The translations under genes and the position numbers were made by a program. The notes beneath the pieces are model-generated. The model did no database searches. It had not been told where the DNA came from and saw nothing but the letters and a program-made list of their open reading frames with translations. From assembly GCA_029339505.1 (NCBI GenBank), contig JAQISU010000170.1:326501-390500 (forward strand): a stretch of 64,000 bases of DNA, in the 5' to 3' direction. Origin of the DNA: Unio delphinus (lineage: Eukaryota; Mollusca; Bivalvia; Unionida; Unionidae). Numbering within the stretch: position 1 is the stretch's first letter; every line of letters begins with the position of its first letter. Positions 60,133-64,000 of this stretch are shown one piece after another.

Positions 60133-62230
60133 CTTTTTTAAAGTGAATTTTCACATAGTAGAGCATGTTTTTTGAATTTCTGATCAATGTAAAGGAATAC
60201 ATGCTGTTGAATTCGTGGAAATTCTTATTCGCCAGTAGATCCCACTGATTGGATGGTTATGTGGACATGGAGTTTTTAGCCAGAAGATTAATGATGTCTG
60301 ATTGGTCATAGATGAGAATGGTGCAAGACTGACATCCAGTATGCCCACCAAAGCAGATAATTTTTATAAAAGAAATATTTTGAAGAATATCAGATGTAGT
60401 CAACACTCAGCATTTGAAAGGAATAAATGGTCTTGAATTCGTGGAAACTAGTTTTGGTCAGTCGATTGTTAGTCCTTTCGAGCCTCGAGGGACTCTCTGT
60501 TTTTTTTCTTCTTCAAAATCATTATTACAATAGCACCTCAGCTTCAATTGGAAAGTCAGTTCTATATTGTTTATAGGGTATGCATTCAGCACTAATGACA
60601 AATGACGTTGAGAACTTACGAGATAGCCAGTTCGCCGTTGTCTATTGTTCACCTGTCCTATAGCACACACTTTTTATCCCCTCCCATCCTATGTTAATTA
60701 TAGAAATGCAACAGAACTTTTCAGACACAATTCTTAGTGGTTTAGTTGTTCCTAAATAAAGGTGTCCTTGGGAAATCCATTATAACATCAGTGCCACCAC
60801 AGCGGCTGTAAAAAAAATCTTGCTATAGCTATTCCTGAAAGCCTTCTTATGATATCTTGTTGATACAAAATTATATCCAATATGACCACCACATCAGTCA
60901 TCTTGACAATTTTGCTTTCTTCGATCTTCCTGATTGGAGTCACAATGACATGGTAATTTGACTTGAAGGCTTGATACAGTGTCTAGTTGGTCCAAACTAC
61001 AGGTATTTGAAACTTTTTATTACTGAAGAAAAAGCGAGATTGTTTCAACACTCGGCACTTACAAGGAAGAAATGTCTTGAATATTTGGACATTCTTTTCA
61101 GTTAGTAGAGTTTTTTTCTCTTTGATGGACGCTTTGTTTTCGTCTTGACACTGGGTCAACATTACATTGCTTAAGGGTCCGCACTGATCAGAACTTATGT
61201 TTCGTCATGATAAAATAATGTTTGCAATAACAGTTCCCGAAGAGGAGGAAAAGTGTGAGAAATTTGATGTTTCAGAAAAGATAAACATTTTATGTCCATT
61301 CGAAAAATATTGAAATATTTATGAAAAGGACAGGAAAGTCAGGGAATTTGTATCCTCTGTGAAGGAAAGTTCATATGGAAAGGTGCACAAGGAAATGCTT
61401 TATATTATATCCAATGCATGGGCCGTATTCTTATCATTGATTTCGTTTGTTTCATTGCAAACTGTTTGGAGTAATCTCTAAGGCTGCCATGTTTTTGCAC
61501 GTGTAAAGCACTTAGTTGAAAGCCTGTAAATTGCTAGAAAATCAGTAACCGTTTGAAAGAGCATGCACGTGACTGTCGGTGATCCACGAATTCCCAGCGC
61601 CAAGTAAATCTTATATGTCTACATCTCTGATTGTTTAGGAAGATTTTTCATTTCAAATGTTGCATGACTAGGAAAATGTCAAAATTGACGAGAATTGAGC
61701 CTTCCCCACGTTACCCAACATGAGACGCAAGGATGTTACACTGATTTTACTGACAATTTTCCTTAAACTATAATATTGACCTTTGAAAACAATTAATTTA
61801 CGAAAACCTTTATGAGCAACAGTTTATTTTAAGGAAATTCCATTTCAAGTTTGTAAGCCACTTAGTTTCTTAAGAGTCATTATATAGCCTACCAGCCATG
61901 TACATTGCCGGGTTGCGTTATTCGTGTTTTCATCTTGTGCATACATGTAGCAATACAAACCAGGAATGTACGAAATAGTATCACGAGTTATTGAGATGTT
62001 TTACTTAAATTGGATCATGCATTCAAGAAAGACACATCTTCAAAGCCAAATTCTGTCTTACCTGTGATTTTCTGGATTGTTCTTCCACATGTTATACTGC
62101 ATCTCATGTTCGTCAGTCTGTCGTGTGCTGAAAATGGGTTTTCTTGCAAATTTTCACCCCAATAACAGTATAATGCTTGGCATGACCTACAGATGGCTAT
62201 CTACATGAGAGGACACAGACAGACAGACAT
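60133..62230. other. Intergenic region, nothing recognised
   Basis: No supported ORF. A short piece at 62,085-62,150 (TCTGTCGTGTGCTGAAAATG) resembles the 3' part of SINE family B. Confidence 0.55.
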
Positions 62231-62237
62231 ATACATA

Positions 62238-62238
62238 T

Positions 62239-62331
<93 letters not shown>
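62238..62331. repeat. Compound (AC)n-(AT)n microsatellite
   Basis: AC run changing to AT run. The minus-strand ORF across it is an artefact. Confidence 0.98.
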
Positions 62332-62332
<1 letters not shown>

Positions 62333-62919
62333 GTTACATTTTAAACCTACACCTACACGGACACTCAATATTGATATGGCTTTGAACCAGAATACTTTGT
62401 ATGGTGTCTCGTTGGTCAAAAATAAAATAGCTAACGGATGTAGCAATTTCTTTCATGTGACAGTTGATTTAGTTTGTTATAGACAAGATGTCGCTTGTTC
62501 AAAACTGTTTTGGCTAGCTGCATAAGCCGAGGGCTGTATGGAGTGGATCGATGATCATTGTGGTATAAGAGAACGCCTTAAAGATCAAATAAATACGGAA
62601 GTTTTTGTTTAAGCTTCATTTGAATCATAAGCACTTATAAACCTCACCATTTAGTAATTATGGAGGGTAGGGGAAAGGAGAAGAAAAGAAAGACAATACA
62701 TGGAATCATGGACTATGGAGGAGGGGGAACTGAATTAAGACGATATTGTGCGTTTTCTTACGTTTTCATAGTCTTAAAGTGACGTCCATTAAACAGAATG
62801 TATTGTATTGACATTTTCAACAATAACTCTTTAAGAATAACAACATTAAACTCAGATGTAAGAAAATTACATTATTTTAGCAATCTTTTGCATTGATTTG
62901 CTTAGTATTTGCTTGGGAT

Positions 62920-62957
<38 letters not shown>

Positions 62958-62978
62958 ACACACACACACACACACACT
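62920..62978. repeat. Compound (TC)n-(CA)n microsatellite
   Basis: TC run with two interruptions followed by CA run. Confidence 0.97.
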
Positions 62979-62979
62979 T

Positions 62980-63125
62980 TTGGGAGGAGCGGCGGTGGCA
63001 CATTGATTACCATGCCGGATTCGTGATGAAGGACACTGTTTCTACTCTTAACACTGGATTAGCCTGGGTGAGCTATCTTAGTGACTTTAGGCAAGGCACT
63101 TTACTCCAGTTACCTAGGCGTTAAA
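62980..63125 (+). mobile_element. Possible third SINE-like repeat
   Basis: GGAGGAGCGGCGGTGGCACA, then GCCTGGGTGAGCTATCTTAG and GGCAAGGCACTTTACTCCAG ending near an A-rich run. The 'ggcaaggcactttactcc' phrase is common in animal SINE tails. Only one copy is seen in the window. Confidence 0.45.
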
Positions 63126-64000
63126 AAAAAAAATCTTTTGTTGTCATGATGCTAAACACAATTTCCAAACCAAACCAAATTTTTAATCGGCGTGGCTCAA
63201 GTAAAACGCTTTTGATTTAATTATTTTAACTTTAATGGATGCGCACGAGTTGTTTCTGTCTTTTATTTGAATTGTTGTATATGTTTTAACCTTCATTTTT
63301 CCGATATTGTCTAATTTTATGTCGGATTTAGGTTGTTGTTTGAGTTAATATCTAAAGCTGTACTGATCGTTTAGAAAGATTGGCGATAATTTGATTTCCA
63401 ATACTAAACTTGAACAGAGTTAAAGAATGTGCGCTGATTTGTTCATTGTACTTAAGTTCATCCCTGTTAAATAAATGCATCGACCATCGAGTCTGTGCTT
63501 CTTCTGTTCCGAAAGTTAACAAACAGAAATAAAATAACACTGTTCCTTTTCTTGCTGGTAAGTTTTGATTGTAATGATCCTGATATTACCACTGATTAAA
63601 AAAAATAAAACAGATTTCAGAGCAAACGAAGTAAAAATACAAATTGAGTACACTATGAACACAAAATAAATTGCAGAATGAATGGAAAACAAATGATGAA
63701 TGCAAGAAATGCAAACACAAAATGTAAAACAATAAATGAAGAAGAAAAAATATAAGAAATGAGAACTGATTTTTAGTTTTGATTATTTCCAAAACGCTGC
63801 TAAATCTCCACAGATGAAGGTCCATTGCATGACATTATTCTTTACAGCGAGTTTTTTCACCGTATAATATCCGCGTAATTGTTCTGGTCGAGGCTGAGAT
63901 AAATACAACCGGCAATGGTGTGCTGATACAATAATTGTGTTTTTGTCTGTCAACTCCGTTATTTTCGTCAATTTAATAAATGCTGATATACTCTATTTTT
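63126..64000. other. Window end, nothing recognised
   Basis: AT-rich sequence with short ORFs on the minus strand (63,352-63,971) that show no domain. Confidence 0.55.

Noticed and set aside
62201..62446. 81-codon minus-strand ORF
   Set aside because: Mostly AC/AT microsatellite translation.

Overview
This is animal nuclear DNA: AT-rich, mostly non-coding, with spliced genes, tRNA-derived SINEs, LINE remnants and many micro- and minisatellites. The SINE structure, a BTB-BEN gene and a metazoan-type Polinton-like relic suggest a marine invertebrate, most likely a mollusc or another lophotrochozoan. The phylum is inference; no organelle or rRNA marker is present.

Layout. 1-1083: 3' part of a gene encoding serial CENP-B-type and Brinker/Pipsqueak-type helix-turn-helix DNA-binding domains, open from the first base. 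1.1-8.5 kb: mostly featureless, with a 90-bp direct repeat pair (5.3/5.7 kb) and an isolated BIR-like exon on the minus strand (7.2-7.5 kb). 8.5-9.2 kb: eroded LINE endonuclease on the minus strand. 10.1-19.2 kb: the most interesting part, a heavily decayed endogenous Polinton-like (adintovirus-like) DNA virus. In order it has a charged protein, a double-jelly-roll major capsid protein, a small 'X' protein, an adenain-type protease, unassigned structural genes, a penton-like minor capsid protein, and one long reading unit carrying family-B DNA polymerase, SF1 helicase and HNH nuclease signatures. A convergent minus-strand phospholipase-like ORF and an A32-type packaging ATPase follow. All are broken by stops and frameshifts.

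20.9-24.8 kb: an imperfect inverted-repeat composite with arms containing (TC)n/(GA)n and a repeated GGGCGAAA-type motif. It encloses a tail-to-tail SINE pair and a candidate spliced minus-strand gene. 27.0-28.0 kb: a 36-bp minisatellite open in several frames. 29.2-55.8 kb: a four-coding-exon BTB/POZ-BEN gene (NACC-like, about 775 codons). All introns are phase 0, and a 17.8-kb last intron is full of minisatellites and SINEs. 56-64 kb: intergenic, with a LINE 3' end, nested SINEs and simple repeats.

The two convincing host genes are both putative DNA-binding or chromatin proteins, but nothing shows they act together. The viral relic once encoded a virion and replication module; it is now non-functional. 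No bacterial-type operons, CRISPR arrays or genuine tRNA/rRNA genes were seen. All domain calls come from reading translations by eye; no database search was run.
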